A stretch of 11,878 nt of DNA. Origin: Paenibacillus sp. Lineage in GTDB: Bacteria > Bacillota > Bacilli > Paenibacillales > Paenibacillaceae. The position numbers and the translations under genes were made by a program. Shown here one piece after another: positions 1-6,657 of this stretch (positions within the stretch are counted from its first letter, which is position 1; every line of letters starts with the position of its first letter). Below the pieces are notes generated by a model that was not told where the DNA came from, did no database searches, and worked only from the letters and a program-made list of their open reading frames with translations. Where the stretch lies: assembly GCA_029256665.1 (NCBI GenBank), contig JAQSXN010000052.1:1-11878 (forward strand), in the 5' to 3' direction.

Positions 1-674
1 ATCAGAGGAGCGATCTGCGGATCGCCTTGCGCGGCGAGATCAAAGGCTTCCTTGGACGAGACTTCCCTGCCGAGCAGCTCGCCGGACTGCCTGGCGATCG
101 CCGTACCCGACGCAAGCAGCTCCCAGAAGCCGGATGCTTCGTCTCTCTTGATCGGTTCTTGCGGATGGACGATCATAAATCCGGCGTCGCCCGCGTTGCC
201 CGTGGAGCCGGTAATCAGCTTGCCGTGCAGGTAGATGCCGGCGCCGATGCCGGTGCTGATCGTAATGAAGACAAAGTGCTCCGAGTCCTGCGCGGCGCCA
301 ACCCACTTCTCGGCAAGCGTGGCCGCGGTGGCGTCGTTCTCCATGCTGACCGGAAGCGGGAGCAGCTCGCCGAGCCGATCCACGACCGGATAGTCCCACC
401 AGCTCTTAAGATTGGGCGGGCACGTGAGACGGCCCGTCTTGGTGTCAAGCGGTCCCGGAGCGCCGACGCCAATGCCCTTAAGCTCCTGCAGATCGACGCC
501 TTGTTCAGCGGCGAGCGACCTCACGACATCCGCGACTCGACTCAGCATGTCGCCCGGAGCCACCGAGAGATCCGTCTTAAGCGAGCTCTTGGCGATCACT
601 TCGCCTCGTTCGTCGATGAGGCCGACGGCGATTTTGGTCCCCCCGATATCAATTCCTACTGCTAAATTGCCCAT
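1..674 (-). CDS. ROK-family sugar kinase, partial (C-terminus off the left edge)
   Basis: The reading frame is open from an ATG at 672-674 to the window edge, giving the first 224 residues; ROK kinases are usually about 290-320 aa, so roughly a quarter is missing. It begins MGNLAVGIDIGGTK, the ROK phosphate-binding loop, with no N-terminal DNA-binding domain, so it is a kinase-type member rather than an NagC/XylR-type repressor. GAPGP (71-75), END (112-114, with D114 as the expected catalytic base) and GTGIGAG (140-146) follow. Family knowledge: these enzymes phosphorylate glucose, fructose, mannose or amino sugars with ATP in the cytoplasm. Odd: the usual E-x-G-H motif reads D-A-G-F (163-166) and the CxCGxxGC zinc motif is absent; that stretch goes straight to GFWELLASGTA. 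A GGGGGAC ribosome binding site lies about 6 nt before ATG. It is divergent from the MFS gene. Family certain, substrate unknown. Confidence 0.93.
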   Translation of the reverse strand, partial: MGNLAVGIDIGGTKIAVGLIDERGEVIAKSSLKTDLSVAPGDMLSRVADVVRSLAAEQGVDLQELKGIGVGAPGPLDTKTGRLTCPPNLKSWWDYPVVDRLGELLPLPVSMENDATAATLAEKWVGAAQDSEHFVFITISTGIGAGIYLHGKLITGSTGNAGDAGFMIVHPQEPIKRDEASGFWELLASGTAIARQSGELLGREVSSKEAFDLAAQGDPQIAPL

Positions 675-772
675 GTGCGTGTCCCCCAATAATGTGGTTA
701 AGAGCCTATTTCCTATCAGTCTATCATATCGCTTGCGAAGGGGAAAATCATCGCGCCATTTTGTGCGAATTC

Positions 773-811
773 CTACACAAAGTTCCGCTGTACAAACCAA
801 AAATTGTGTAG
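773..811. promoter_or_regulatory. operator-like inverted repeat between the ROK kinase and MFS genes
   Basis: Perfect 8-bp arms CTACACAA (773-780) and TTGTGTAG (804-811) are separated by 23 bp. A further TTGTG half-site lies at 761-765, forming TTGTG-N10-CACAA with the left arm. The right arm overlaps the spacer of the putative rightward MFS promoter. The layout suits a regulator binding between two divergent genes. The regulator is unknown; chance occurrence in AT-rich DNA is possible. Confidence 0.4.
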
Positions 812-817
812 TAAGAT
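789..817 (+). promoter_or_regulatory. putative sigma-A promoter for the MFS gene
   Basis: TGTACA (789-794, 4/6 match to TTGACA) and TAAGAT (812-817, 4/6 match to TATAAT) are spaced by exactly 17 bp. Transcription would start near 824, leaving a leader of about 90 nt. The inverted repeat at 773-811 brackets the -35 element. Moderate match only. Confidence 0.4.
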
Positions 818-916
818 TCGATCGAAAGAGTCGCTCGAAGAGAGAATACCCTGCCCGCCGCGGAGGCTTCTCCGTCCGTTCCGACGACAACCAAGAGAAG
901 AAGGTATCGATCACGA

Positions 917-2206
917 ATGTCGCGGATCCCCAAACAAGATTACTACATGATCAAGCTCGGCATGCCGATGACGGCGAGGGTATGGCGCAATTTCCGCATC
1001 GACGGAGGCGCGACTCTGCTCTTCAGCATGTTCAACGTCGTTATGAATCAGTTCTACATCGCATTCGCCCTGCAGCAGGGCGCCGATAAACTGCAAGTCG
1101 GACTGCTGGCCGCCGCTCCGGCCGTCGGATTGATCTTCTCGCCGTTATGGGCGATCTGGATCGAGAAGTCCGGCAATCCAAAGCCTTTTGTCGTATTGCC
1201 CAACGCAATCGGCAGGCTGCTTCTGTTGCTGCCCGCCTTTTTCCCTGATCCGAACGTGTACGTCGCGGCCGCGATTTTCTTCCAGCTGTTGATGGGCATT
1301 CAGGCGCCGGCCTATGCGGCCTTCGTATCCAGGATGTATCCGCCGGAGACGAGAGGAAGATTGATGGGCTACGTGCGCGTTGCAATGGGCGTCGTCATGA
1401 TACCGCTAGCTTATCTTGTCGGCAACTGGGCGGAAGCGCACGGTCCGACAGGTCCGCTGATCGCGGGCTCGATGATGGGCGTTATATCCATATTGATCTT
1501 CAATACGTTAAAGGTATCGAAGAAAAAGGAAAGCTTCTCTCAAGAGCAAGACGAGAGGGCGGTCAGCTCAGCGGAGGAGCCGGATTCCCGGCAGAAACGG
1601 GCGAGCTTCGACCTCAAGCAGCAATGGAGACTCGTGAAGGGGAATAAGACGTTAGGCGTATTTTTGCTGGCGACGACGTTCGCTGGTTTCGGCAACATGT
1701 TCGCCAGCCCGCTCTACCAGATTATCCAGGTTAACGTGCTGGAGCTGTCCAACGTGCAGATCGGGTACGCTAGAGTTGCTTATTTTACGGCGCTGTTGCT
1801 GACATTCTGGATCGCGGGGATGATGATCGACCGCTTCCCGATCCAATATACGCTAATGGTCGGAATCGGCGCTTACGCGGTCGTGCCGATGTTGTACGGC
1901 GTATGGGGGAATTACTCGGCCGTTCTTGTCGGCAATGCCGTGCAAGGGATCGGAGAAGCGATCTGGGACATTGGCATTCTGGCGTTCGTGTTCCGTTTGG
2001 TGCCAGGCCGCGAAGCGATGGTATTCGGCATCCATCTCATGCTGTTCGGCGTGCGCGGGACGCTTGGCCCGCTCTTGGGAACCACGCTGACCGCAAACGT
2101 ATCCATGAGCTCGCTGCTAATCGCGGCCTCCATCTGCGGTTGGATCGGGACGTTTATGTTTATTTGGGGCAATCGGGGCAAGGAGCTCGGGCTGCGCTCA
2201 TCATGA
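917..2206 (+). CDS. MFS (major facilitator superfamily) transporter
   Basis: A 429-aa integral membrane protein, the usual length of a 12-helix MFS porter. Two hydrophobic halves are joined by a polar central loop (about residues 198-245, rich in Lys, Glu and Ser), the expected cytoplasmic loop between helices 6 and 7. The stretch RMYPPETRGRLMGYVRVAMG (139-158) resembles the conserved charged loop and following helix of drug/sugar MFS porters. Secondary transporters of this kind move small solutes driven by a proton or solute gradient across the plasma membrane. The substrate cannot be assigned; the ROK kinase next door and the sugar-type genes downstream hint at a carbohydrate or glycoside, but efflux is equally possible. 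The start at 917 is preceded by an AGAAGAAGG purine tract about 12 nt away, which is rather long; an in-frame ATG at 947 lacks a ribosome binding site. Ends before a bidirectional hairpin at 2248-2279. Confidence 0.9.
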   Translation: MSRIPKQDYYMIKLGMPMTARVWRNFRIDGGATLLFSMFNVVMNQFYIAFALQQGADKLQVGLLAAAPAVGLIFSPLWAIWIEKSGNPKPFVVLPNAIGRLLLLLPAFFPDPNVYVAAAIFFQLLMGIQAPAYAAFVSRMYPPETRGRLMGYVRVAMGVVMIPLAYLVGNWAEAHGPTGPLIAGSMMGVISILIFNTLKVSKKKESFSQEQDERAVSSAEEPDSRQKRASFDLKQQWRLVKGNKTLGVFLLATTFAGFGNMFASPLYQIIQVNVLELSNVQIGYARVAYFTALLLTFWIAGMMIDRFPIQYTLMVGIGAYAVVPMLYGVWGNYSAVLVGNAVQGIGEAIWDIGILAFVFRLVPGREAMVFGIHLMLFGVRGTLGPLLGTTLTANVSMSSLLIAASICGWIGTFMFIWGNRGKELGLRSS

Positions 2207-2239
2207 CGCAACTTATCATGCGTAAAACGTATTCCATGC

Positions 2240-2279
2240 AAAAAAATAGACGAGGCGAGAGAGTTCTCTTGCTTCGTCT
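2240..2279 (-). terminator. bidirectional intrinsic terminator between MFS gene and small orphan gene
   Basis: AGACGAGGCGAGAGA (2248-2262) pairs with TCTCTTGCTTCGTCT (2265-2279) using only Watson-Crick and two G-U pairs. Seven A residues at 2240-2246 give a strong U-tract on the minus strand, so it mainly ends the leftward small gene; the rightward side has only TTTGCTTT. It sits between the convergent stops at 2206 and 2316. Confidence 0.85.
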
Positions 2280-2315
2280 TTGCTTTATCCCATATGTCGC
2301 GGTCCGAGGGCCGTA

Positions 2316-2543
2316 TCAATACAGCGAGATTGTAAGCGTGTCACGCTCGTACAGAGAGTGAAGCGTCGCTTCGCTGCCGATAATTTCAACGCTGATGAGC
2401 GAGCTGATGCATTTTTTCAAGGCGTTTTTTCCGGTTTCCAGCTTGCGGTGCAAAATGGCGGACAACTTATCGAGCGCTTGCTTATTCGTATCGGTTAAGT
2501 ATACGGGAATCGTTTTATTCTGAAACATGAATACGGTTTTCAT
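2316..2543 (-). CDS. small hypothetical protein, 75 aa
   Basis: I do not recognise this protein. It is a 75-aa cytosolic-type protein beginning MKTVFMFQNKTIPVYLTD, with a basic amphipathic middle (KLSAILHRKLETGKNALKKC, 27-46 region) and a beta-like C-terminal stretch (SVEIIGSEATLHSL). There is no signal peptide or membrane helix. Support for a real gene: a GGAGG ribosome binding site 10 nt before ATG, a terminator hairpin with a U-tract shortly after its stop, and coding that fills a gap otherwise without genes on either strand. It has its own transcription unit, convergent with the MFS gene. No function is offered. The one Cys (C45) rules out a zinc-ribbon. Moderately sure it is expressed. 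Confidence 0.65.
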   Translation of the reverse strand: MKTVFMFQNKTIPVYLTDTNKQALDKLSAILHRKLETGKNALKKCISSLISVEIIGSEATLHSLYERDTLTISLY

Positions 2544-2939
2544 AATGGGGCAGCCTCCATCCTATGAAGGATTAAATTAGCCAATCCAAGTGCAGTTGGC
2601 TTATCGTTTCTCCTATTGTAAGGGATAATTCTTAAATGTTTATTAAAAAAAAGTGATAAATTGGTTACAATCTTCTCATTATTCGCCCAAAGTCAAGCAC
2701 CAATTTGTAAACAGTATACCGTAAGCATTACAGATTGCAAGAGAAAAGTCGCGACATGCGCATAAGATGGGCTTCCGATGCCATATTAAAAAGGTTGTGG
2801 AAGGGAGTCGATAGCAAAATCACATAAGAATAAACTAATAAGACAACTGTTTTTCGTTTCATAGGATGTATATAATGATAGAGGTTGTACCCAGTATATG
2901 ATGAAGTCATGACAAATCTATATAATGAGGGAGTGCAGT
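2544..2939. other. intergenic region, about 400 bp, AT-rich, divergent promoters expected
   Basis: No credible gene here. It should hold the leftward promoter of the 75-aa gene and the rightward promoter(s) of the isomerase operon. A perfect 8-bp inverted repeat, AAATTGGT (2658-2665) and ACCAATTT (2699-2706), lies near the middle with a 33-bp spacer; its meaning is unknown. A leftward 60-aa ORF at 2728-2910 has no ribosome binding site and looks like noise. Confidence 0.7.
2848..2876 (+). promoter_or_regulatory. possible promoter of the isomerase-oxidoreductase operon
   Basis: A perfect TATAAT at 2871-2876 is preceded by TGTATA, giving an AT-rich -10 region. The hexamer 17 bp upstream (TGTTTT, 2848-2853) matches the -35 consensus poorly, so either an activator is needed or the promoter uses another element. 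It would give a leader of about 57 nt. A second TATAAT at 2921-2926 is too close to the start codon to serve a normal leadered transcript. Confidence 0.4.
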
Positions 2940-3716
2940 ATGATGAAACGTATGGGCATTGGCCTGCAGATGTATACGCTGCGCGACGTAACTGCCGTTG
3001 ATTTCGAAGGAACGCTGCGCAAAGTAGCCGCGATGGGGTATGAAGGCGTCGAATTCGCCGGATACGGAGATATCGAGGCCGAACAAATGAGCAAGCTTCT
3101 GAAGGAGCTTAACCTGAAGGCGATCGGAAGCCATATCGGCTTGCATCTGCTGGAGTCTAATTTGGAGAATGAAATCGCTTACCTGAAAACGATCGGAGCC
3201 CAATACGCCATTTGTCCTTGGCTGCCAATGGAGTCGCGCGATACGGAAGCTTGGAGAGGCCATCTGGTCCAATTCGAGCAGTTCGGCAAACGATTCCGCG
3301 AGGAAGGCATCGCATTCGCTTACCATAACCACGAGTTCGAATTCGAAGTGGAGATCGACGGCGAGATCGTGTTCGACGCGCTGTACGATCGGATCGCTCC
3401 CGAGCATTTGCAAGTGGAGATGGATATCGGCTGGGTACAGTACGCCGGAAAGGATCCTATCGATTACATCAAAAAATATACGGACCGCCTGCCTCTTCTG
3501 CATCTTAAGGACTTCCGCGCCGGCGAGAAGGGCAAAGGCATCGATACGGTCGAGCTTGGCCGCGGCGATCTGCCTTTGGTGCCGATTATCGGCGCCGCAT
3601 CCGAGGCTAACGTTGAATGGCTGATCGTCGAGCAGGACACTTGCGCCAATCCGCCGCTTGAATCCGTAGCGGAGAGCATCGAGTGGCTGAAAAACAATTA
3701 TTTGAACCAGTTCTAA
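2940..3716 (+). CDS. sugar phosphate isomerase/epimerase, TIM barrel (IolE/IolI-like, AP endonuclease 2 superfamily)
   Basis: A 258-aa xylose-isomerase-like TIM barrel. Beta-strand/metal motifs appear in order: MGIGLQMYTLRD at the N-terminus, GYEGVEFAG (33-41), GSHIGLH (63-69), YHNHEFEF (128-135), EMDIGW (160-165), LLHLKD (186-191) and IVEQD (229-233). In this superfamily such Glu, His and Asp residues bind a divalent metal and act in keto-aldose isomerisation, epimerisation or inosose dehydration. Length is normal for the family. Start choice: an AGGGAG site (2928-2933) lies 6 nt before ATG at 2940 and 9 nt before ATG at 2943; either is possible. The ATG at 2925 would lie upstream of this ribosome binding site and is unlikely. 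The next gene, a Gfo/Idh/MocA dehydrogenase, follows after 58 bp with no terminator, so the two likely act on one sugar or cyclitol pathway. Exact substrate unknown. Confidence 0.93.
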   Translation: MMKRMGIGLQMYTLRDVTAVDFEGTLRKVAAMGYEGVEFAGYGDIEAEQMSKLLKELNLKAIGSHIGLHLLESNLENEIAYLKTIGAQYAICPWLPMESRDTEAWRGHLVQFEQFGKRFREEGIAFAYHNHEFEFEVEIDGEIVFDALYDRIAPEHLQVEMDIGWVQYAGKDPIDYIKKYTDRLPLLHLKDFRAGEKGKGIDTVELGRGDLPLVPIIGAASEANVEWLIVEQDTCANPPLESVAESIEWLKNNYLNQF

Positions 3717-3774
3717 TGAACGTTTAATATTGGTTTCGCATATCTGAAACTTTCATGGAAAGAAGGGGAAATCT

Positions 3775-4800
3775 ATGTCTAAAGTACGTGTAGCCGTCAT
3801 CGGCTGCGGATCCATCTCGAAATACCGCCATATTCCCGAATACGCGGCTCATCCCGATGTAGAGCTGGTAGCTTTCGTCGATCCCATTATCGAACGCGCG
3901 GAAGGCTACGCGGCTCAGCATGGCGGCAAAGCTTTCTCAGACTACGAGACGATGCTTGCCGAAATAAAACCGGATGCGGTAAGCGTATGTACGCCTAACG
4001 CATTGCATGCGCCGATGTCGATCGCGGCGGCGAAAGCAGGCGCTCACGTTCTCGTCGAGAAGCCGATGGCCGTTACGGATGAAGAAGCCGAAGCGATGAT
4101 CGAAGCCGCTAAGCAAAACGGCGTTAACCTGATGGTAGGCCACAACCAACGCTTTATGCCTCCGCACGTGAAGGCGAAACAAATTCTGGAATCCGGCGTG
4201 CTTGGCAAGGTGCTGACATTCCGTACCTCGTTCGGCCACCCTGGTCCGGACGGCTGGAGCATCGACGGCGCGGAGAGCTGGTTCTTCCGCAAAGAAGAAG
4301 CCATCATGGGCGCAATGGGAGACCTTGGCGTTCACAAGTCCGATCTCATTCGTTGGATGCTTGACGATGAAGTAGCGGAAATCGCCGCTCTCGTGGGCAC
4401 CCTCGACAAAAAAGGCACGCAAGTCGACGACAACGCATCCTGCGTGCTCCGTATGGAAAGCGGCGTAATCGGTACGCTGGTTGCCAGCTGGACGTACTAC
4501 AGAGGCGAAGACAACAGCACGATCCTCTGGTGCGAGAACGGCGTTATGAAGATCGGCACGCATCCGGATGACCAAGTGATCGTGGAGCTGCGCAACGGTT
4601 CCGTCGAGAAGCACAAGGTCGGCGCGATATCCACGAACGACAAACAAGAAACGAGCGGCGTCGTCGATGCGTTCCTGACAAGCATTCTGACGAAATCGAC
4701 TCCTGCCGTATCCGGCGAAGACGGACGCAAGTCGCTTAAAGTGATTCTGTGCGCCTTCGAATCGCAGGAAACGGGACGTTTCATTAAAGTGAACAACTAA
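3775..4800 (+). CDS. Gfo/Idh/MocA family NAD(P)-dependent oxidoreductase
   Basis: A 341-aa protein of normal family length. The N-terminal Rossmann fold shows VAVIGCGSIS (6-15) for dinucleotide binding and VEKP (94-97), the conserved Lys of the active site. The C-terminal domain begins near residue 125; MGDLGVHKSDLIRW (181-194) carries the conserved Asp and His (D183, H187) expected in the catalytic DxxxH pattern. Members oxidise or reduce hydroxyl groups of sugars, inositols or sugar acids in the cytoplasm with NAD or NADP. An AGAAGGGG ribosome binding site lies 8 nt before ATG. It is the second gene of an operon with the isomerase/epimerase, and the pair resembles IolG/IolE-type or glucoside 3-dehydrogenation pathways, where a dehydrogenase and a TIM-barrel isomerase work in sequence. 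A strong terminator follows. Family sure, substrate not. Confidence 0.95.
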   Translation: MSKVRVAVIGCGSISKYRHIPEYAAHPDVELVAFVDPIIERAEGYAAQHGGKAFSDYETMLAEIKPDAVSVCTPNALHAPMSIAAAKAGAHVLVEKPMAVTDEEAEAMIEAAKQNGVNLMVGHNQRFMPPHVKAKQILESGVLGKVLTFRTSFGHPGPDGWSIDGAESWFFRKEEAIMGAMGDLGVHKSDLIRWMLDDEVAEIAALVGTLDKKGTQVDDNASCVLRMESGVIGTLVASWTYYRGEDNSTILWCENGVMKIGTHPDDQVIVELRNGSVEKHKVGAISTNDKQETSGVVDAFLTSILTKSTPAVSGEDGRKSLKVILCAFESQETGRFIKVNN

Positions 4801-4820
4801 TCGTACGACATTGCGATTAA

Positions 4821-4864
4821 GACCTCAGCAGCCTGTTCAAGGCGGGCCGGAGGTCTTTTTTTTT
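4821..4864 (+). terminator. intrinsic terminator of the isomerase-oxidoreductase operon
   Basis: GACCTC (4821-4826) pairs with GAGGTC (4850-4855), with an inner GCCT/AGGC helix, followed at once by nine T residues (4856-4864). It begins 20 nt after the oxidoreductase stop codon. Confidence 0.9.
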
Positions 4865-5071
4865 GCGCGAAAAAGGCTGTTTTCGAAAAGGTTGCAGACT
4901 CTATTAGCCGATGAGTAGATTCTAATAATGCAGACACGGCGCAGGATTGAGCCTGTTTTTTGATCAACTGGAATTTTTTGCGACATGATTGGCCTAATAC
5001 CCCGTGCTAAGATAGGTGACGTCGGAAGGTTGTCCGAAAAATTTCAAAAAAAGTTTAGGAGGAATTGATGT

Positions 5072-5836
5072 ATGAACAAGCAACCGATTCGTATTGGGGT
5101 AGCAAGCTTGCTGGCCGCAACGATGATAGGGACGGGGATCGCCGCTCCGAAAGCGGAAGCATTCGGCAGCGAGACCAACTTTAAACTGCAAGCAAACATG
5201 ATCGGTTATTCGCTTATTAACGATATCGCTTCCAAATATGGCATCGATCTTAGCAAGTTTAACATTTCGTTCAACGGCATCGTAATTACATGGCCAGGCA
5301 GCGTGACGAAGCCAGTGCCGACAACGGCGCCTACGGCAACGCCGGCTCCGACTGCAAAACCAACAACAGCTCCTACGGCGGCGCCGACCGCTAAGCCGAC
5401 TGCGGCACCAACGGCCAAGCCAACCGCTAAGCCAACCGCGACGCCGGCTCCGACAGCGGGTACGGGGATGGGTCAATTCCAATCCCAAGTCGTCACGCTA
5501 GTGAATCAGGAACGCGCAAAGGTTGGTCTAAAACCATTGCAAGTCGATGCGCTTCTGAACAAGGTAGCGACCGAAAAAGCAAGAGATATGGACGTAAACA
5601 ACTACTTTAGCCATACTTCGCCAACTTACGGTTCGCCGTTCGATATGATGCGCGCCTTCGGCGTGAAGTACAGCTACGCGGGCGAGAACATCGCATCCGG
5701 CCAACCTACTCCTGCGCGCGTTATGCAGGATTGGATGAACAGCCCGGGACACCAAGCGAACATTCTGAAACCGAACTTTACGAAGATCGGCGTTGGATAC
5801 GTGAACGGTGAATGGGTACAGATGTTTACCGGCTAG
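5072..5836 (+). CDS. secreted CAP/SCP-domain protein (YkwD-like) with Pro-Thr-Ala linker
   Basis: A 254-aa exported protein. The signal peptide spans residues 1-30 (hydrophobic core IGVASLLAATMIGTGIAA, cleavage probably after AEA-30). A short unassigned segment (31-78) precedes a low-complexity linker of Thr, Pro, Ala and Lys (79-129), then a CAP domain (136-254). CAP landmarks are FSH (179-181), YAGENIA (202-208) and WMNSPGHQANIL (221-232), holding the two His and the Glu of the typical CAP cavity (H181, E205, H227). Bacterial CAP proteins of the YkwD group are secreted or wall-associated; their biochemical function is poorly defined. An AGGAGG site lies 9 nt before ATG. The next gene encodes another secreted wall protein. 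No convincing promoter was found in the 207 bp upstream. The linker probably spans the cell wall; this is inference. Confidence 0.95.
   Translation: MNKQPIRIGVASLLAATMIGTGIAAPKAEAFGSETNFKLQANMIGYSLINDIASKYGIDLSKFNISFNGIVITWPGSVTKPVPTTAPTATPAPTAKPTTAPTAAPTAKPTAAPTAKPTAKPTATPAPTAGTGMGQFQSQVVTLVNQERAKVGLKPLQVDALLNKVATEKARDMDVNNYFSHTSPTYGSPFDMMRAFGVKYSYAGENIASGQPTPARVMQDWMNSPGHQANILKPNFTKIGVGYVNGEWVQMFTG
5306..5458 (+). repeat. degenerate tandem repeat coding for the Pro-Thr-Ala(-Lys) linker
   Basis: In-frame repetition of short units encoding APTA, AKPT and ATPAPT (residues 79-129 of the CAP protein). The phrase ACGCCGGCTCCGAC recurs near both ends. Such tracts vary in length by slippage or recombination and may differ between strains. 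Confidence 0.7.
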
Positions 5837-5874
5837 TATCGCCGCAACAAATAATACAAGATCGTCGGCATGAT

Positions 5875-5904
5875 GGGATCGCCTAAGTTCCGCAGCGCGA
5901 TCCC
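5875..5904. other. hairpin in the leader of the LysM-3D gene
   Basis: GGGATCGC (5875-5882) and GCGATCCC (5897-5904) form a perfect 8-bp stem with a 14-nt loop. No T-tract follows, so it is not a standard terminator. It lies 22 nt before the ribosome binding site of the 3D-domain gene, so it may be an mRNA processing or stability element, or partial attenuation between the two wall genes. Function is speculative. Confidence 0.45.
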
Positions 5905-5941
5905 GCTGCCGCGGATCTGCCAATTCAGGAGGTACAACGGT

Positions 5942-6583
5942 TTGAAAAAATGGATGTTGACTACCGCTGCCGCCGCGTGCGCGGCCGTTCTATTCGCAGG
6001 AAGCGCGCAAGCAGCCGAACAAACACATAAGATCGAGACCAATGATACATTCTGGGAAATTTCGCTTAAATATAAAGTGCCCCTCAAGAAGCTGATGGAT
6101 GTAAACGGTACGCTGGATGCCAACAATCTTCAAATCGGCGCAGAGGTCATCATTCCGGGTAATGATACTCTAACCGCAAAAGCGGCGGAAAAGAAGCCCG
6201 CGACTCCGGTGAGTTCGCCTGCCGCGAAGACGGTATCCGCCCCTGGCGGAACGACTCATGCTTACAAAACGGAAATAGCGGTTAAAGCTACGGCCTATAC
6301 GGCTGCCGCATCCGAGAACGGCAAGTGGGGAGCGGTCGATTACTTCGGCAACAAGCTGAAGGTCGGCACGATCGCCGTAGATCCTAAGATGATCCCGCTT
6401 GGCACAAAGCTGTACGTCACGGGCTACGATTATAACGGACTGCCGAAAGGCGGCATGCTGGCAACGGCAACGGATATGGGAGGTTCGATCAAAGGCAACA
6501 GAATCGACATCTTTGTTCCGGGAACGACCCAGCAAGCCCAAAAATTCGGATTCCAAGACGTTAAAGTCTATATTCTGCATTAA
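5942..6583 (+). CDS. LysM and 3D domain secreted cell-wall protein (YocH-like)
   Basis: A 213-aa exported protein starting at TTG. AGGAGG (5927-5932) sits 9 nt before this TTG, and the frame then begins directly with a signal peptide (MKKWMLTTAAAACAAVLFAG, cleavage near SAQA-24); a longer in-frame start at 5870 would bury the ribosome binding site. One LysM domain (about 27-72) should bind peptidoglycan. A Lys/Ala/Pro/Thr spacer (73-108) leads to a 3D domain (about 112-213), named for three conserved Asp residues seen here as D147 (VDPKMIPLGTK), D178 (ATDMGG) and D189 (RIDIFV). The fold is that of MltA/RpfB-type and YocH-type enzymes, presumed muralytic. The 105 bp between it and the CAP gene holds a hairpin but no clear terminator, so the two may be co-transcribed. 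Family assignment is firm; the catalytic activity is inferred. Confidence 0.94.
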   Translation: MKKWMLTTAAAACAAVLFAGSAQAAEQTHKIETNDTFWEISLKYKVPLKKLMDVNGTLDANNLQIGAEVIIPGNDTLTAKAAEKKPATPVSSPAAKTVSAPGGTTHAYKTEIAVKATAYTAAASENGKWGAVDYFGNKLKVGTIAVDPKMIPLGTKLYVTGYDYNGLPKGGMLATATDMGGSIKGNRIDIFVPGTTQQAQKFGFQDVKVYILH

Positions 6584-6601
6584 CTATATAAGCAAATGCT
6601 A

Positions 6602-6640
6602 AGCATAAGACGCCCCGGCAATCGGGGCGTCTTATGCTTT
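6602..6640. terminator. bidirectional terminator hairpin between 3D-domain and deacetylase genes
   Basis: A perfect 16-bp stem, AGCATAAGACGCCCCG (6602-6617) and CGGGGCGTCTTATGCT (6623-6638), with a 5-nt loop. The U-tract is short (TTT) on the rightward side and absent on the leftward side. It lies between convergent stop codons at 6583 and 6658. Confidence 0.8.
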
Positions 6641-6657
6641 GTCCACGGTAGAGCTTT

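Noticed and set aside
27-665. Rightward 212-aa ORF opposite the ROK kinase
   Set aside because: It is the antisense shadow of a clear ROK reading frame that runs off the left edge; it has no recognisable domain.
861-874. Small hairpin CGGAG-GCTT-CTCCG in the MFS leader
   Set aside because: Five base pairs in GC-rich sequence is readily produced by chance, and there is no T-tract or known leader motif.
2658-2706. AAATTGGT/ACCAATTT inverted repeat as a regulatory operator
   Set aside because: The arms are perfect but only 8 bp in AT-rich DNA with a 33-bp spacer, and they do not overlap a recognisable promoter.
2728-2910. Leftward 60-aa ORF in the promoter region of the isomerase operon
   Set aside because: No ribosome binding site, unnatural composition, and it overlaps likely promoter elements.
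4865-5071. Possible c-di-AMP (ydaO/yuaA) or c-di-GMP riboswitch ahead of the cell-wall gene pair
   Set aside because: Such riboswitches often precede wall hydrolase genes, but I could not find their conserved core blocks here, only scattered weak repeats such as GCAGAC at about 4895 and 4930. A covariance model search would settle it.
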